Source of the DNA: Scatophagus argus
Taxonomy: Eukaryota; Chordata; Actinopteri; Scatophagidae
Assembly: GCF_020382885.2 (NCBI RefSeq)
Contig: NC_058513.1
Span: forward strand, 17,757,641-17,821,640
Direction of reading: 5' to 3'
Length of the DNA stretch: 64,000 nt
A program made the position numbers and the translations under genes. The first letter of the stretch is position 1. Each line of letters starts with the position of its first letter. The notes below the pieces were generated by a model. That model searched no databases, had not been told where the DNA came from, and was given only the letters and a program-made list of their open reading frames with translations. Below are positions 62,901-64,000 of the stretch, in pieces.

Positions 62901-64000
62901 CCAAACCAACAGATATTCAGTTTACCGCCATAAAAGACAAAGAAAAGCAGCAACTCGTCACTCTGAATGTTTGGTTTTATGCTTAAAAAAACGACTTGCT
63001 TGCTCATTTTCTTTCAGTCACAAAGTGAGCGAATTAAATGCAAATTTAAAAAATATAAATTTCCATCCTCATTCTGAGACAGCAGAGAAACATTCGCTCT
63101 CGGACGCATCGGTAAAAGAAATAGTGTGATAAAGACAGACTTGGTGAATGAATCGCAATGTTTAAGTTTGGTGAAAAATGTGAGTGGAACCTCGCTAACG
63201 TTAACGTCTCGTTTTTCACGCCGTTTTGGTTGTTTTTCTTCTGCGACAGTTTAACGGCACCTGGCCGGCCGGGAGAATCAACTCCTCAGAGGATGGAGAC
63301 GCACATTTCTTAGCATTTTCTTTTGCGGATTTTGCTGGATGAAAACTTCGTTCCGGCTCGACGTGACACGAACGCAGCAGGAACAGGAATGAGACGTCCA
63401 CCGAGTCTCGCTGACGACTAAGAAGACAGAAGTACAGTTCAGACATCGTATAAACATAATGGCCTGCCACGTCCGTCACGTGTGTCATGACAAAAGACCG
63501 CCTATGATACGGAACATTTTATTATTATTATTATGTATAGTAAAATATATCAAACTGATTATTAATGAGAACAGTTTCTGTCTTGTCAGGTCTGTAAATA
63601 CTGTGACAGTATTGGCAGCCTGGAAGGTCGTTTCATGTGGAAATCTTTACAGAGGATACATGGGAGTATCAAAGTGCCGTTTGCTTGATTGTAATTTCCT
63701 CCTCGACCCCCACCCCACCCGCCCGACACCACCCGACCACTTCCTGTGTTTTCTTTGTTTCTCATGTTTCTGTCCAATATTCTCCCATGTGATGAATCCA
63801 CCTCAGAACCCCAAAATCTGGTGCTACAGTTCTGCGATAACAGTAGAAAGTTTTCAGCTTTCGTGGATTAAGATGAATATTGTGCAGCAATAGGAAAAAG
63901 TAGAGTGATGCAGCTTCATTGTTTTCTCATATCAAAACAAGAATATTCATGGATCAAACCTTCCACCATGTGAGACGATGGGAGAGGACAGACACCACTG
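59903..64000. other. No coding gene recognised; possible 3' UTR of a minus-strand gene
   Basis: None of the reading frames here resembles a known protein or shows an exon pattern. Sequence near 62288-62300 (GTCATTTTATTTCATTACC) would read as a polyadenylation signal AATAAA on the minus strand. This could mark the end of a long minus-strand 3' UTR whose coding exons lie right of 64000. A similar minus-strand start-like stretch begins near 60485. Both are inferences. Confidence 0.3.

Noticed and set aside
63459-63893. Plus-strand 144-aa open frame near the right edge
   Set aside because: Low-complexity composition, no recognisable domain, and no splice or promoter context; likely chance.

Overview
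The window reads as teleost (ray-finned fish) nuclear DNA. Genes are split into many short exons with GT-AG introns, and the coding exons match vertebrate families throughout. Introns and spacers carry fish-type interspersed repeats: tRNA-headed SINEs, 3' tails of LINEs, small terminal-inverted-repeat elements and microsatellites. All exon limits below were read by hand from splice sites and checked for reading-frame phase. They were not aligned to transcripts.

Layout, left to right. (1) 201-2567 (+): the 3' exons of chondroadherin (chad). They lie inside an intron of acsf2, which runs on the opposite strand (3994-13109, -); ten 5' exons of acsf2 are present and its 3' exons lie left of the window. 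(2) 14523-20571 (-): a complete eleven-coding-exon TAP2-family peptide-transporter half (708 aa), with a probable noncoding first exon and an interferon-response element just upstream (21534-21556). (3) 24208-31071 (-): slc16a5 (monocarboxylate transporter 6), four coding exons, 539 aa. (4) 38903-42088 (-): kctd2, six exons, 269 aa, probably with a long 3' UTR. (5) 43756-49148 (+): tubgcp2 (gamma-tubulin complex component 2), seventeen coding exons, 881 aa, head to head with kctd2. (6) 50330-58536 (+): adam8, 23 coding exons, about 839 aa, with an intact zinc protease site. From 59903 to 64000 no coding gene is recognisable.

The gene pairs are conserved neighbours in vertebrates: chad/acsf2 and slc16a5/kctd2 both lie on human chromosome 17q, and tubgcp2/adam8 on human 10q26. 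The window therefore joins two human chromosome segments. The genes do not form one pathway: extracellular matrix (chad), mitochondrial acyl-CoA ligation (acsf2), antigen-peptide transport (tap2-like), solute transport (slc16a5), ubiquitin-ligase adaptor (kctd2), microtubule nucleation (tubgcp2) and leukocyte sheddase (adam8). tap2-like and adam8 are the immune-related members.

I did not find an undescribed multi-gene system. The observations most worth checking are a partial exon duplication inside slc16a5 (25878-25993 copying 27623-27775), the interferon element and altered ATPase motifs of the tap2-like gene, a SINE nested in a LINE 3' end, two short transposons with clear terminal inverted repeats, the uncertain 3' end of chad, and a noncanonical exon junction in adam8.
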